Shown here one piece after another: positions 43,021 to 51,716 of a stretch of 51,795 nt of DNA. The notes below the pieces were generated by a model. It had not been told where the DNA came from and ran no database searches. It saw only the letters and a list, made by a program, of their open reading frames with translations. The stretch is from the NCBI GenBank assembly GCA_964444795.1, contig CAYUIQ010000026.1, positions 1 to 51,795 of the forward strand, written 5' to 3'. The translations under genes were made by a program, and so were the position numbers. This DNA is from JABMRP01 sp964444795. GTDB taxonomy: Bacteria; Planctomycetota; Planctomycetia; Pirellulales; Thermoguttaceae. The number at the start of each line of letters is the position of its first letter. The first letter of the stretch is position 1.

Positions 43021-44539
43021 AGTCGCCCAAACCCAGGCTGTGCAGGTACGCCTCGCGTTGCGACTCGACGCCGTGCGACTCGGTGATCTGCTGCCACTGC
43101 TGGGTGGCCGTTCGGAGTGCGTCGGTCGCCGGGTGTTTGCCACTGACGGCATCAGCGATGGCCAGATCGAGCGAGGCCAGATACTCGCTACGGCCGGGGA
43201 TCCGTAGGGCGAACAGGCGCCCGGGCCGTGACAGGGCTTGCGAGACGACCTCGGCGTAGTCCGGCGCTTCCGGTCCGGTCAACGGCGACTCGACCCAGGC
43301 ATCCGGGGCCGAGGCGTGCGAGTTGCGGAAGAGTGTCGTGTGCGGGCTTGCCGCGCCCGGCGGCGGATTCTGTGCGGTGCCCGATAGCCAGAAGAGCAGT
43401 TGAAACGCCGCTTCGACGTGTTCACTCTTGGCCGATACCACGCCCAGGCGACCTTCCAGGGCCAACAGCGGCACACGCGGATCTTCGTCTCTGGGGCGGG
43501 TCACCTTCACCGCTCGGGCCACGTCGTAAACCTCGGTCGAACCGGGCAACTCGATCAGTCCGCAACGGACGTTCTCGTCGACCGCCGGCAGATCGGCCGT
43601 CGCGCTGGGCCAGGTGATCGTCATCCCGCAACGCCCTTCCCAAAACGCCGCCCGGGCGGTTGCCGGATCGAAGGCGGTCGCTGTGGCGGGGCCACATTTC
43701 GACGCCGCGACCAACTCCTCCAGCGCCCGAACAAACGGCGGGCCGTCGATCAGCGGCTGCATGGTCTTGACGTCGAACAGGGTCGAGTAGTTTTCCCGGT
43801 GCGTGGCATACGATGCCGCTCGGGCCAAGAGCACAAGCCCCGCCCAGTCGGGAGCCAGCGGCTCGATCACCCCAGCCCAAGCATCGTCGGCCGGTTCAAG
43901 GCCGAGGGTGGCCGGATCGGAAAGCAGCGCGGCCAGTTCCTGGTACTGTTGCCAGGTTTGCGGCGGGTCGCGATCGAGCCGGTCCAGCAGATCGGCCCGA
44001 TAGTAGCAGATCCAAACGGGCGAACCGAAGGGAACCGCGTACAGGGTCGACCCCCAAGTGGCTTCCCGATGTCGCAACAGGGGCAAGACGTCGTCCCAGG
44101 CGTTCTTCTCATGGTCGAGCATCGCCGCCGGCAGAGGTGCCAAGAGCTGCCGCTGGGCCAGCGGGCCGAGTTGATACGACGGGCAGATCACCGCGTCGGC
44201 CTCCAGCGCCGCGGCCGCAGCCAAATCGTCTTCGGAGATCCGCTGGACCAGCAACTTGCATCCGGTCTGGGCCTCCCATTCGCTCCGCAACTGGGCCACC
44301 GCATCGGCCAGCGGCGGATCGCCGGCGACGATCAATCGCAGCGTGAGGCCGTCGAGCGAGAGCGGCGCGTCGGCCTGCTCATCGTCAATACACCCTCCAC
44401 ACCCGGCCACCAGCGGCAGCGTCGCCAAAAACACGGTGGCAAGCAGCCCTCTCGATCGTCGGGCCAGTCGATCCCGGCGGTCGCGCGACGGAGTACGATG
44501 GTGACTGCGTGGATTGTGACTGCGTGGGAGATTCATCAT
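43019..44539 (-). CDS. Extracellular solute-binding lipoprotein (ABC family 1 type)
   Basis: This 506-residue protein has a long basic N-region and then a lipoprotein signal (LLATVFLATLPLVAGC, Cys47). The body has the features of family 1 sugar-binding proteins: LRLIVAGDPPLADAVAQLRSEWEAQTG, YAVPFGSPVWICYYRADLLDRL, PQTWQQYQELAALL, FWEGRCGMTITWPSA and VEAAFQLLFWLSG. It would capture a carbohydrate for an ABC importer. No permease or ATPase gene is next to it, so it is an orphan or serves a distant transporter. It is divergent from xylulokinase, which fits pentose uptake. The start is uncertain because no ribosome-binding site is clear and the N-region is unusually long. Confidence 0.75.
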   Translation of the reverse strand: MMNLPRSHNPRSHHRTPSRDRRDRLARRSRGLLATVFLATLPLVAGCGGCIDDEQADAPLSLDGLTLRLIVAGDPPLADAVAQLRSEWEAQTGCKLLVQRISEDDLAAAAALEADAVICPSYQLGPLAQRQLLAPLPAAMLDHEKNAWDDVLPLLRHREATWGSTLYAVPFGSPVWICYYRADLLDRLDRDPPQTWQQYQELAALLSDPATLGLEPADDAWAGVIEPLAPDWAGLVLLARAASYATHRENYSTLFDVKTMQPLIDGPPFVRALEELVAASKCGPATATAFDPATARAAFWEGRCGMTITWPSATADLPAVDENVRCGLIELPGSTEVYDVARAVKVTRPRDEDPRVPLLALEGRLGVVSAKSEHVEAAFQLLFWLSGTAQNPPPGAASPHTTLFRNSHASAPDAWVESPLTGPEAPDYAEVVSQALSRPGRLFALRIPGRSEYLASLDLAIADAVSGKHPATDALRTATQQWQQITESHGVESQREAYLHSLGLGD

Positions 44540-44779
44540 TTCATTACGCCGGCAAGCGGCTTGGGTTCATGGTCGCGGCCGTGAATGGCTCTCATCGAAA
44601 TCCACCCAATATCAGTGTCCTGCAATACCCCACACATGTGGCCCACCTCTGCCACACCCCTTTCGCACGAACCATCGCTCGGGGTAGAATCCGGCGACGA
44701 CCGGTCTTCTCTCCATACGCTGCTCGGGGCTCGGGGGGAGACATTATCCCGCATTTCGAGCAAAAAGGAAGCCAACACC

Positions 44780-46312
44780 ATGAGCGTTTTCCTGGGAATC
44801 GATATCGGCACCTCCGGCACCAAGACCCTGGCCATCGACGCCGACGGCCAGATACTGGCCGACGCGACGGTCGAGTACCCCTGTTACGTACCCAAACCCC
44901 TCTGGAGCGAGCAGGACCCGGAAGACTGGTGGCAGGCGACGGTAAAGACCGTGCGAAAGGTCATGCGCAAGGCCAAGCTCAAAGCGGCCGACGTGAAATC
45001 GATCGGTCTTTCCGGCCAGATGCACGGTTCGGTCTTTCTCGACAAGCAGGATCGGGTCATTCGCCGGGCCATTCTCTGGAACGACCAGCGAACGGCGGCC
45101 GAATGCGAGGAGATGGAGAGCCGCGTCGGCGGCCGGAAGAAGCTGATCAAGCTGGTGGCCAACCCGGCCCTGACCGGCTTCACCGCTCCCAAGATCCTCT
45201 GGCTTCGCAATAATGAGCCGCGAAATTTCGACCGCACCCGCAAGGTGCTGCTGCCGAAGGACGATATCCGCCGCCGCCTGACCGGCGAGTACGCTACCGA
45301 AGTGAGCGACGCCAGCGGCATGTTGCTGTTGGACGTGGCCAAGCGCCGCTGGTCGAAGAAGCTGCTCTCGGCCCTGGAGTTGGACATCGATCTGTTGGGC
45401 AAGTGCTACGAATCGGAAGACGTGACCGGCAACCTCACGGCCGAGGCGGCCAAAGCTCTGGGGCTCACGACCGATTGCGTGGTGGTCGGCGGTGCCGGCG
45501 ATTGTGCGGCCGGTGCGGTGGGCAACGGGATCGTCGACCGGGGCGTGCTCTCCACGTCGATCGGCACCTCCGGCGTGATGTTCGTCCACTGCGACGAAGT
45601 GAAGATCGATCCGGCCGGGCGAGTGCATACGTTCTGTCACGCGGTTCGCGGCAAATGGCATATGATGGGCGTCAACCTGTCGGCCGGCGGCTCGCTGCAG
45701 TGGTTCCGCAACGAACTGTGTCAGGCCGAGATGGCCAAGGCCCGGCGGGCCAAGACCGAAGTGTACGATCTGCTCACCGCCGAGGCGGCCGCCGCGCCCG
45801 CGGGCAGCCAGGGACTCTTCTTCCTCCCCTATCTCTCCGGCGAACGCACGCCGCACGCCGATCCCGACGCCCGAGGGTGTTTTATCGGGCTCACCCTGGC
45901 CCACACCCGGGGGCACATGCTTCGGGCGGTGATCGAGGGCGTCACCCATTCGATGCGCGACAGTCTGGCCATCATCGAGGATTTGGGCGTCCCGGTGCGG
46001 CAGATTCGCGCTTCGGGGGGGGGCTCGCGGAGTCCCTTCTGGCGGCAGATCCAAGCCGACGTGTTCGGGCGGAAAGTCGTCACGATCAATACCGAAGAAG
46101 GAGCGGCCTACGGCGTGGCGCTGTTGGCGGCGGTCGGAGCCGGGGCCTTCAAAAACATCCAGGAAGCCTGCAAGGCCACGATTCGCGTCGTCGATCAAAC
46201 GGCCGTCAATCGCCGGGCCAGGCAACAGTACGATCGGGCGTTTCCCGTCTACCAACAGCTTTACCAATCGCTCAAAGGCGACTTCAAGAGCATCGCCGCG
46301 TTGGAGAAGTAA
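44780..46312 (+). CDS. xylB: Xylulokinase (FGGY family)
   Basis: This 510-residue cytosolic kinase phosphorylates D-xylulose with ATP, feeding the pentose phosphate pathway. Motifs: GIDIGTSGTKTLAID at the N-terminus, LSGQMHGSVFLD and ILWNDQRT (substrate site), GGAGDCAAGAVG with the catalytic Asp, STSIGTSGVMF, FLPYLSGERTPH and SGGGSRSPFWRQIQADVF (FGGY signature 2). AAAAAGGAAG lies 9 bases before the ATG at 44780; the upstream in-frame extension is not used. Two neighbours (solute-binding protein, divergent, and the MORN-like gene 18 bases downstream) are not typical xyl genes, and no xylose isomerase gene is here. Confidence 0.9.
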   Translation: MSVFLGIDIGTSGTKTLAIDADGQILADATVEYPCYVPKPLWSEQDPEDWWQATVKTVRKVMRKAKLKAADVKSIGLSGQMHGSVFLDKQDRVIRRAILWNDQRTAAECEEMESRVGGRKKLIKLVANPALTGFTAPKILWLRNNEPRNFDRTRKVLLPKDDIRRRLTGEYATEVSDASGMLLLDVAKRRWSKKLLSALELDIDLLGKCYESEDVTGNLTAEAAKALGLTTDCVVVGGAGDCAAGAVGNGIVDRGVLSTSIGTSGVMFVHCDEVKIDPAGRVHTFCHAVRGKWHMMGVNLSAGGSLQWFRNELCQAEMAKARRAKTEVYDLLTAEAAAAPAGSQGLFFLPYLSGERTPHADPDARGCFIGLTLAHTRGHMLRAVIEGVTHSMRDSLAIIEDLGVPVRQIRASGGGSRSPFWRQIQADVFGRKVVTINTEEGAAYGVALLAAVGAGAFKNIQEACKATIRVVDQTAVNRRARQQYDRAFPVYQQLYQSLKGDFKSIAALEK

Positions 46313-46330
46313 ACCGTATAGTAGCCGACC

Positions 46331-46789
46331 ATGACCACCCAGCCAGCCCAACCGCCGGTCGACGCGCCGGTGCAGTCGCGATATCCCGGCGGCCAGATCA
46401 AGGCCGTCGGCCGGGAGAACGACGCCCTGCGCGAGGGGCCTTGGACGTGGTATTATGAGAATGGGGTTGTTTGGGCCGCCGGCGGGTATCGCCAGGGCGT
46501 CAAATACGGGCGTTGGTCCTACTACCACGACAACGGCCAGTTGGACTCCCAAGGCGACTACGACCACGGCGAGAAGACGGGCGTCTGGATTTACCGGTAT
46601 CCCGACGGACAACTCGATTCTCAAGGCAACTACGACGAAGGACGGGAAGATGGCTTCTGGACCAGTTGGCACAACAATGGCCAAAAGGAGGAAGAAGGTT
46701 CATACCACGGTGGCCGGAAGACGGGTGTTTGGCACCGCTGGGACCGAGACGGCCGGGAATTGCCTCCCGAGCGGTTCGCCGGCGAGTGA
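46331..46789 (+). CDS. MORN-variant/YwqK-like repeat protein
   Basis: This 152-residue soluble protein is made of about five ~22-residue repeats: REGPWTWYYENG, KYGRWSYYHDNGQLDSQGDY, KTGVWIYRYPDGQLDSQGNY, EDGFWTSWHNNGQKEEEGSY and KTGVWHRWDRDG. They match the MORN_2 repeat found in YwqK-type antitoxin-like proteins. Repeats of this type form extended beta-hairpin scaffolds; the partner is unknown. It lies 18 bases after xylB, and the downstream membrane protein gene begins near its stop, so it is within an operon. Confidence 0.8.
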   Translation: MTTQPAQPPVDAPVQSRYPGGQIKAVGRENDALREGPWTWYYENGVVWAAGGYRQGVKYGRWSYYHDNGQLDSQGDYDHGEKTGVWIYRYPDGQLDSQGNYDEGREDGFWTSWHNNGQKEEEGSYHGGRKTGVWHRWDRDGRELPPERFAGE

Positions 46790-46819
46790 GTGCGACTTCT
46801 TAGCACGCGAGGTCCTCTC

Positions 46820-48397
46820 TTGAGCGAAACCGTGGTTAACGATCTATCGCCGGATACACACTCATCGAGACGGCTCGTGGCGGCCGAAATCGCGCTGGTA
46901 CTGGTCGTCCTCGTGCTCCAGGGCGGTTGGCCCGTGCCCGACGTGAACGAACCGTATTACCTGGGCAAGGCCAAGCATTGCTGGAACGACGACTGGGCCC
47001 GCGGTGATTTCTTTCTTCAAACGGAAGACTCGCACGCGGTCTTCTACTACACCTTCGGCTGGCTCTCGCTGCTGATGCCGCTGCCCGTGCTGGCGTGGTT
47101 CGGGCGTTTCTTAACATGGGGCCTGATGGCCTGGGCGTGGCGGCGTTTGAGCTTCGCGTTGATTCCCCGGCGGTGGATCTCGGTGCTTACCGCCGCGCTG
47201 TTCGCCGGCCTGTTGGACCATTGCCACATGGCCGGCGAATGGGTGGTCGGCGGGGTCGAGGCCAAGGGGTTCGCCTTCGTGTTGGTATTCTTGGGACTCG
47301 AGGCGGTGGCGCGCAGCCGATGGAATCGGGCCTGGCTGTTGCTGGGAGCCGCATCGGCGTTTCACGTGTTGGTCGGCGGATGGTCCGTGGTGGCCGCTGC
47401 CCTGGCCTGGTTTTGGGTGGCCGAGGATCGCCCCTCGATTCGCTCGATGGGGCCCGCGCTGGCCGGCGGATTCTTGCTCTCGCTGCCCGGGCTCGTCCCC
47501 TCGCTGATGCTCACCTGGGGCGCGCCGGGGGAAACCGTCGCCGTGGCCAATCAGATCTACGTCTTCCAGCGCCTGGGACACCACTTGGCGTTTCGCACGA
47601 TGCAGCCCGAGTTCATCTTTCGGTTCGCGGCCCTAACGGCCTGTTGGGGAGCGCTGTGCTGGGTTACACCGGCCGACGGTCCCGGGCGCCGGTTACGCGG
47701 GTTCGTGGCCGGGGCGCTGGGGATCGCCATGGTCGGCGTGGCCATCGAGTTGGTCTTCGCCACTCATCCCGCGGCGGCGGCTCGGCTGTTGCGGTTCTAT
47801 TGGTTTCGGCTCTCCGACGTCGCCGTGCCCATGGGCGTGGCGTTTGTGGCGGTCGCTTGGGTGTTGCATTGCCTGGAAACGCGCCCCAAAGTGGGCCGGT
47901 ACGCGGCCGCCGTCGTGTTGACCATGGCCGTCTTGCACACCGGCGGATATGCCGTGCGGCGCATGATTCCCGTCGTTCCCCGCGCCGTGAAGGAGGATTG
48001 GGAGGCGTGGCGCGACATCACCGCGCGGATCGTCCGGCATGAAGACATTGCGCCCGACGCTCGATTCCTCACACCCCGATACAACCAGACGTTTAAGTGG
48101 TATACGGGCCATGCGGAAGTGGTCAATCGGAAGGAGATACCGCAAGACGCCGAGGCGATCGTCGAGTGGTGGCGGCGGATGCGGATGGTGTATGCCGTCG
48201 ACCCGAGCGAGACTTCGATCGAGATGCAGCAGTTGCCGGGGGCCAATAACCCGTGGCGGTTGCTCGCATTGGGCCGGCAGTTCGACGCCGACTACGCGCT
48301 GACGACGACCGAACCGGGGCTGCTTCGCCTGCCGATTGTCTGCAAGAACGATAAGTATGTTGTTTATCGACTCCCGGAGAAACTCTCGCCGCAATGA
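46820..48397 (+). CDS. Polytopic membrane protein (GT-C/DUF6798-like)
   Basis: This ~525-residue protein has about 10 membrane segments followed by a soluble C-terminal part (~375-525; RFLTPRYNQTFKWYTGHAEVVNRKEIP). An early loop has PVPDVNEPYYLGKAKHCWNDDW, an acidic/aromatic first periplasmic loop as in GT-C glycosyltransferases and planctomycete DUF6798 proteins. I assign membership only tentatively. The TTG at 46820 has GAGG 7 bases upstream and is preferred. A GTG at 46790, directly after the preceding stop, would add 10 residues but lacks a ribosome-binding site. The stop overlaps the Nudix start by 4 bases (ATGA). Confidence 0.6.
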   Translation: MSETVVNDLSPDTHSSRRLVAAEIALVLVVLVLQGGWPVPDVNEPYYLGKAKHCWNDDWARGDFFLQTEDSHAVFYYTFGWLSLLMPLPVLAWFGRFLTWGLMAWAWRRLSFALIPRRWISVLTAALFAGLLDHCHMAGEWVVGGVEAKGFAFVLVFLGLEAVARSRWNRAWLLLGAASAFHVLVGGWSVVAAALAWFWVAEDRPSIRSMGPALAGGFLLSLPGLVPSLMLTWGAPGETVAVANQIYVFQRLGHHLAFRTMQPEFIFRFAALTACWGALCWVTPADGPGRRLRGFVAGALGIAMVGVAIELVFATHPAAAARLLRFYWFRLSDVAVPMGVAFVAVAWVLHCLETRPKVGRYAAAVVLTMAVLHTGGYAVRRMIPVVPRAVKEDWEAWRDITARIVRHEDIAPDARFLTPRYNQTFKWYTGHAEVVNRKEIPQDAEAIVEWWRRMRMVYAVDPSETSIEMQQLPGANNPWRLLALGRQFDADYALTTTEPGLLRLPIVCKNDKYVVYRLPEKLSPQ

Positions 48398-49020
48398 ACG
48401 ATCGCCTTCCACGATTACTGACCGATCGCATCGGCCGGGGCCTTTCGGGCCCGCTGGTCGGCTCGCGATTCGATCTACCGGCCGGCACGCGCCGCGGCTA
48501 CGACGATCCGGCGCCGAACGCGCGGCAGGCGGCCGTCTTACTGCTGCTCTATCCACACCAGGGGCGTTGGCATCTGCCGTTGACGGTTCGGCGCGACGAT
48601 CTGCCGGACCATCCCGGCCAGGTCTGTCTGCCAGGCGGATCGATGGAGCCGGGCGAAACGTGCCGCCAGACGGCGGTGCGCGAGTTTCACGAAGAGTTGG
48701 GTACCACGGGCCATCCGATCGAGCTGCTCGGGCGGCTTTCCCCGCATTACGTCGATGCGAGCAATTTCCAGATTTTTCCCTGGGTGGGCGCCACGATATT
48801 GCGTCCGGAGTTCGAGCCCAACGGAGCCGAGGTCGCCGAACTACTGGAGGTCCCGCTGGCTCACCTGCTCGATCCGATCAATTTCGCCACACACCAGCGA
48901 CCCGTCTGCGAGGGAACCGTCACCACGCCCCACTTCGCCTGGGAGCCCCATCGCATCTGGGGCGCTACGTGCATGATCCTCGGCCAACTGCTGCACGTCC
49001 TGGAAGATCTGCCGGCGTAA
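48394..49020 (+). CDS. Nudix hydrolase, CoA pyrophosphatase-like
   Basis: This 208-residue protein has a complete Nudix box (81-103, G-x5-E-x7-REFHEEL-G). It is preceded by LPDHPGQVCLPGG, which fits the coenzyme A pyrophosphatase (NudL/YeaB) signature that helps bind CoA. The likely reaction is cleavage of CoA or a derivative to 3',5'-ADP and 4'-phosphopantetheine. The start overlaps the upstream stop (ATGA), so it is translationally coupled to the membrane protein gene. A REP element follows directly after the stop. Confidence 0.88.
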   Translation: MNDRLPRLLTDRIGRGLSGPLVGSRFDLPAGTRRGYDDPAPNARQAAVLLLLYPHQGRWHLPLTVRRDDLPDHPGQVCLPGGSMEPGETCRQTAVREFHEELGTTGHPIELLGRLSPHYVDASNFQIFPWVGATILRPEFEPNGAEVAELLEVPLAHLLDPINFATHQRPVCEGTVTTPHFAWEPHRIWGATCMILGQLLHVLEDLPA

Positions 49021-49035
49021 CGGCGTGGGTGCGGC

Positions 49036-49092
49036 TGGGTGCCACTGGCGTCCCGCCAGTGCTTCTTCTTTCGTCCGTAGCTTGCAGCCGGA
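49036..49092 (+). repeat. CACTGGC-type REP element, copy A
   Basis: GTGCCACTGGCGTCCCGCCAGTGC contains a CACTGGCG/CGCCAGTG-like hairpin (written GTGCCACTGGC / GCCAGTGC). It is followed by CTTCTT and CCGTAGCTT. It lies at the 3' side of the RAYT gene. Copies B-D have the same core. Confidence 0.75.
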
Positions 49093-49123
49093 ACAACCAA
49101 GACCAGCCTGAGCGGGAGTCAAC

Positions 49124-49729
49124 TCAACCATTAGGGCCGAACAGCTCCGCTGGCGGACCATGCACTGCCGGTAACTCTGCATCAACCACTTTCCCATCCG
49201 AGACATACCATCTTGCACTGGACCACCGCCAGTCGGTTGCCTGCTTCACCATTCGGCGACGCACGGGATTGAGGTGGATGTAATCGATGGCCGCCATCAC
49301 GGATCGTTCGGTTTGCAGGTTCCGATCGTAACCCGGGCCCTCCTGCCAGAATCGGAAGGCCGTCTTCCCCGGTCGCTCGTGGACCGTAAGTCGCTCAAGC
49401 AGTTGGCTGCCCGAGGCGGCAATGTCCGCCTTGACCCGCGTTGACACGGAACGTTTCACCGCGGCGAGAAACTGCGAAATGTACACCACGTCGGTCTCGG
49501 GTCGCGTCGGATACACCAACAGATGCACATGCTCGGGCATGAACACAAAGGCGATCAGGAAAAAACCTTCCTTGGCGGCCGCGTCGTCAATGCTGTGTGC
49601 CAGATATCCCCGCCAGGCGTCATTTGCCAGCAGCTTCATCCGGCGGTAACACGAGAAGGTGAACTCGTGAAAGTCACCCGGCTCGTGGTAATGCTTGACT
49701 TGTTTCCGGTGCGGCGGGGAATGCGGCAT
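49124..49729 (-). CDS. REP-associated tyrosine transposase (RAYT, IS200-like Y1 family)
   Basis: This 201-residue HUH single-strand transposase has the HUH motif MPEHVHLLV (His67, His69) and the catalytic Tyr150 in AIDYIHLNPVRRR, with the family tail KQATDWRWSSARWY. RAYTs bind and mobilise short REP palindromes. Matching palindromes flank this gene on both sides: copies A at 49036, B/C at 49784-49990 and D at 50132. The ATG at 49729 gives the family N-terminus (PHRKQVKHYHEPGDFHEFTFSCYRR). A longer frame through the gap region is not credible. The gene appears intact. Confidence 0.88.
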   Translation of the reverse strand: MPHSPPHRKQVKHYHEPGDFHEFTFSCYRRMKLLANDAWRGYLAHSIDDAAAKEGFFLIAFVFMPEHVHLLVYPTRPETDVVYISQFLAAVKRSVSTRVKADIAASGSQLLERLTVHERPGKTAFRFWQEGPGYDRNLQTERSVMAAIDYIHLNPVRRRMVKQATDWRWSSARWYVSDGKVVDAELPAVHGPPAELFGPNG

Positions 49730-49751
49730 GGGTTGGCCCCGCCTTCTTGCG

Positions 49752-49806
49752 AGCTTCAATGTATGCTGTCGCCGGATGCTCGCGTGCCACTGGCATCTTG
49801 CCAGTG
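49752..49806. repeat. 55-bp duplicated segment ending in REP copy B
   Basis: This stretch is identical to 49907-49961 on the far side of the N gap. It ends with GTGCCACTGGCATCTTGCCAGTG, a variant REP hairpin. Either it is a true tandem repeat or the two contig ends overlap. Confidence 0.8.
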
Positions 49807-49906
49807 NNNNNNNNNNNNNNNNNNNNNNNNNNNNNNNNNNNNNNNNNNNNNNNNNNNNNNNNNNNNNNNNNNNNNNNNNNNNNNNNNNNNNNNNNNNNNN
49901 NNNNNN
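49807..49906. other. Assembly gap (100 N) within REP repeats
   Basis: Exactly 100 N lie between two copies of the same 55-bp sequence, so the gap may be artificial or hide more REP copies. Confidence 0.95.
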
Positions 49907-50050
49907 AGCTTCAATGTATGCTGTCGCCGGATGCTCGCGTGCCACTGGCATCTTGCCAGTGCTTCTTCCGCCCGTAGCTTGTATCCGGCACGACCAGAAC
50001 ATACCTGAGCGGGAGTCGATTCGAAAACTAGGACCGAACAACTCCGCGAG
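49907..50050. repeat. REP copy C plus a remnant of the RAYT 3' end
   Basis: The 55-bp duplicate is followed by the full REP tail (CTTCTTCCGCCCGTAGCTT) and then by sequence similar to 49093-49160. That includes CTGAGCGGGAGTC and AGG-CCGAACA-CTCCGC, the latter corresponding to the last codons of the RAYT gene. A second, truncated element end therefore lies upstream of the intact one. Confidence 0.65.
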
Positions 50051-50131
50051 ATGCGTCGAACTCGCCTCTTGCAAGCCTCAAAGTACCACGTCGCTTCACG
50101 GCAATCAACGCGCACCGTGTTTCTTGGTCGC

Positions 50132-50186
50132 TTCCGGCTACAAGCTACGGACGGAAGAAGCACTGGCGGGACGCCAGTGGCACCCA
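50132..50186 (-). repeat. CACTGGC-type REP element, copy D (inverted)
   Basis: On the minus strand it reads TGGGTGCCACTGGCGTCCC, GCCAGTGCTTCTTCCGTCC and GTAGCTTGTAGCCGGAA. It matches copy A closely but points the other way, so A and D flank the RAYT locus as an inverted pair. It ends 13 bases before the stop of the DUF4139-like gene. Confidence 0.75.
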
Positions 50187-50198
50187 GACGGGCCCCCC

Positions 50199-51716
50199 CT
50201 ACAACGGCTCCCGCTTTTTCTCTTGATTCAACTCCGGCCCTACTTTGCGGCGTTTGTAGGTCACCGTGTAGCGAACGAGGCGTTTTTCGCCGGGGGTGAG
50301 GTCGAGGAAGTACTTGACGTGGTTCTGGTCGACCCGTTCGACGCGCCCTTCCAGGCCGTGTAGATCGACGTAGGCGCCCGGCTCGTCGCTCTCCCAGTCG
50401 GCCGGCTTGCCGTCGGTGCCCCAGAGAACGACGGCGGCGTCGAAATGACGTTCAAGTTCGACCTTCACGTCGACCGGTTTGCCCGAGATGATCTCCTCCT
50501 CGTAGACGATCGTTTCGTCGTAGTCGATCAGATCGTAGAGCATCACGAACGTGTCGTCGACGCGCCGCTTATACTGCCGGGCGACGACGTTGGTGATGTT
50601 GCGGTCCTTGACACGCCGGGCGACCGTGATATCGGCGTCGCGGCCGACGTTCACCTCGACCCGATCGCCGATGGGCACGTACTTCGTGGCCGTGCCGCCG
50701 ACGTACGCGAGATCTTTGCTGGCATATTCGGAGAACAGCCGCACGTTTCCGTCGGGCAGGGGTGAAAGCCCGAGGTTCTCCATGGCCGGAAGGTCCTTCT
50801 CCGTGCCGTCGTCTTCGGCGAGCTTCTCGTTCTTGAAGCGGTAGTACTTGGTAAACTCCTTACCGCCGTCGCGGTCGGTCAGCTTGTAGATACACTCCAG
50901 GGGCACGTCCTTCACTTTCATCGAGACCAGCCGCTTGGGCTCTTTGTCCTTGATATCCTCGCGACCCTCGATGGCAAAGAGAAAATACTCGGAGAGACCC
51001 TGCTTGACGACCTTCTTCGGCGCCCCGGACCCGCCTCCTCCCATGCCGCCGCCACCGCCCTTTCCCTCGGCCTCACCCAACGCCCGGTTCCAGTGCTCGC
51101 GCACGAGCGTCCGATCTCCCGTCGATAGGTCTGTGTACTTGAGTCCGTCGGTTCCCGTCGGCGGCGGCATGGTGGCCAGCGCGGCGATCTTCTGGACCAG
51201 ATTGATCGTGCCCACGACCATCCGCGTTTGGGCGTTGTCGTAGAGTTCGCCGGAGTTGTTCTCGACGCGGACGTAGCCGGTCAGCCGCAACTTGGTCTCG
51301 TCGGCGTTGGCGATGCCCACGTAGTCGGCCTTCCAGGTGATGCCGCTGGTGAAGTAGCGGATTTCGACGGGAATCTTGCCCGACATGCCGCTGCGAATGT
51401 TCCATTGCAGCGCGTCGTTTCGTCCCGCGGGAAAGGTCGTGTCGAGCAGGTCGACCCGGTCGACGTGATCGAGGATGCGGAAGTCGATGCTCGTGGGGTC
51501 GATCAGCGTGTTGGCCCAGGTGAATTGGATGCGGTTGATCCCCGGCTTGACCGTCAGCAGCCGGTTTTCGCGGACCATGGTGATGTCTTCGCTATTGTAG
51601 ATCGTCAGTTGCACCCCCTCGCGGCGGGGGATCGTGACGAGATCTACGTCGGCCATGGCGTGGCCGGTTGCGATCAGAAGCAGTGTAGAAATGGCCCAGA
51701 GAGCGTATTTTGTCAT
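50199..51716 (-). CDS. DUF4139-like exported protein
   Basis: This 505-residue protein has a signal peptide (MTKYALWAISTLLLIATGHAMA). The central part fits DUF4139: GKIPVEIRYFTSGITWKADYVGI, LRLTGYVRVENNSGELYDNAQTRMVVGTINLV. A Gly-rich linker follows (GKGGGGGMGGGGSG, ~219-232), then a beta-rich C-terminal part (SEYFLFAIEGREDIKDKEPKRL, VARQYKRRVDDTFVMLYDLIDYDET). In the wider family (mucoidy inhibitor A-like) the function is unknown. AAGGAA is 8 bases before the ATG at 51716, which yields the signal peptide at once; an ATG at 51782 adds 22 unrelated residues. It should be periplasmic or surface-located. Confidence 0.75.
   Translation of the reverse strand: MTKYALWAISTLLLIATGHAMADVDLVTIPRREGVQLTIYNSEDITMVRENRLLTVKPGINRIQFTWANTLIDPTSIDFRILDHVDRVDLLDTTFPAGRNDALQWNIRSGMSGKIPVEIRYFTSGITWKADYVGIANADETKLRLTGYVRVENNSGELYDNAQTRMVVGTINLVQKIAALATMPPPTGTDGLKYTDLSTGDRTLVREHWNRALGEAEGKGGGGGMGGGGSGAPKKVVKQGLSEYFLFAIEGREDIKDKEPKRLVSMKVKDVPLECIYKLTDRDGGKEFTKYYRFKNEKLAEDDGTEKDLPAMENLGLSPLPDGNVRLFSEYASKDLAYVGGTATKYVPIGDRVEVNVGRDADITVARRVKDRNITNVVARQYKRRVDDTFVMLYDLIDYDETIVYEEEIISGKPVDVKVELERHFDAAVVLWGTDGKPADWESDEPGAYVDLHGLEGRVERVDQNHVKYFLDLTPGEKRLVRYTVTYKRRKVGPELNQEKKREPL

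Noticed and set aside
49756..50163. Minus-strand open frames extending the RAYT upstream through the gap
   Set aside because: They run through N and REP repeats; the family N-terminus begins at 49729.
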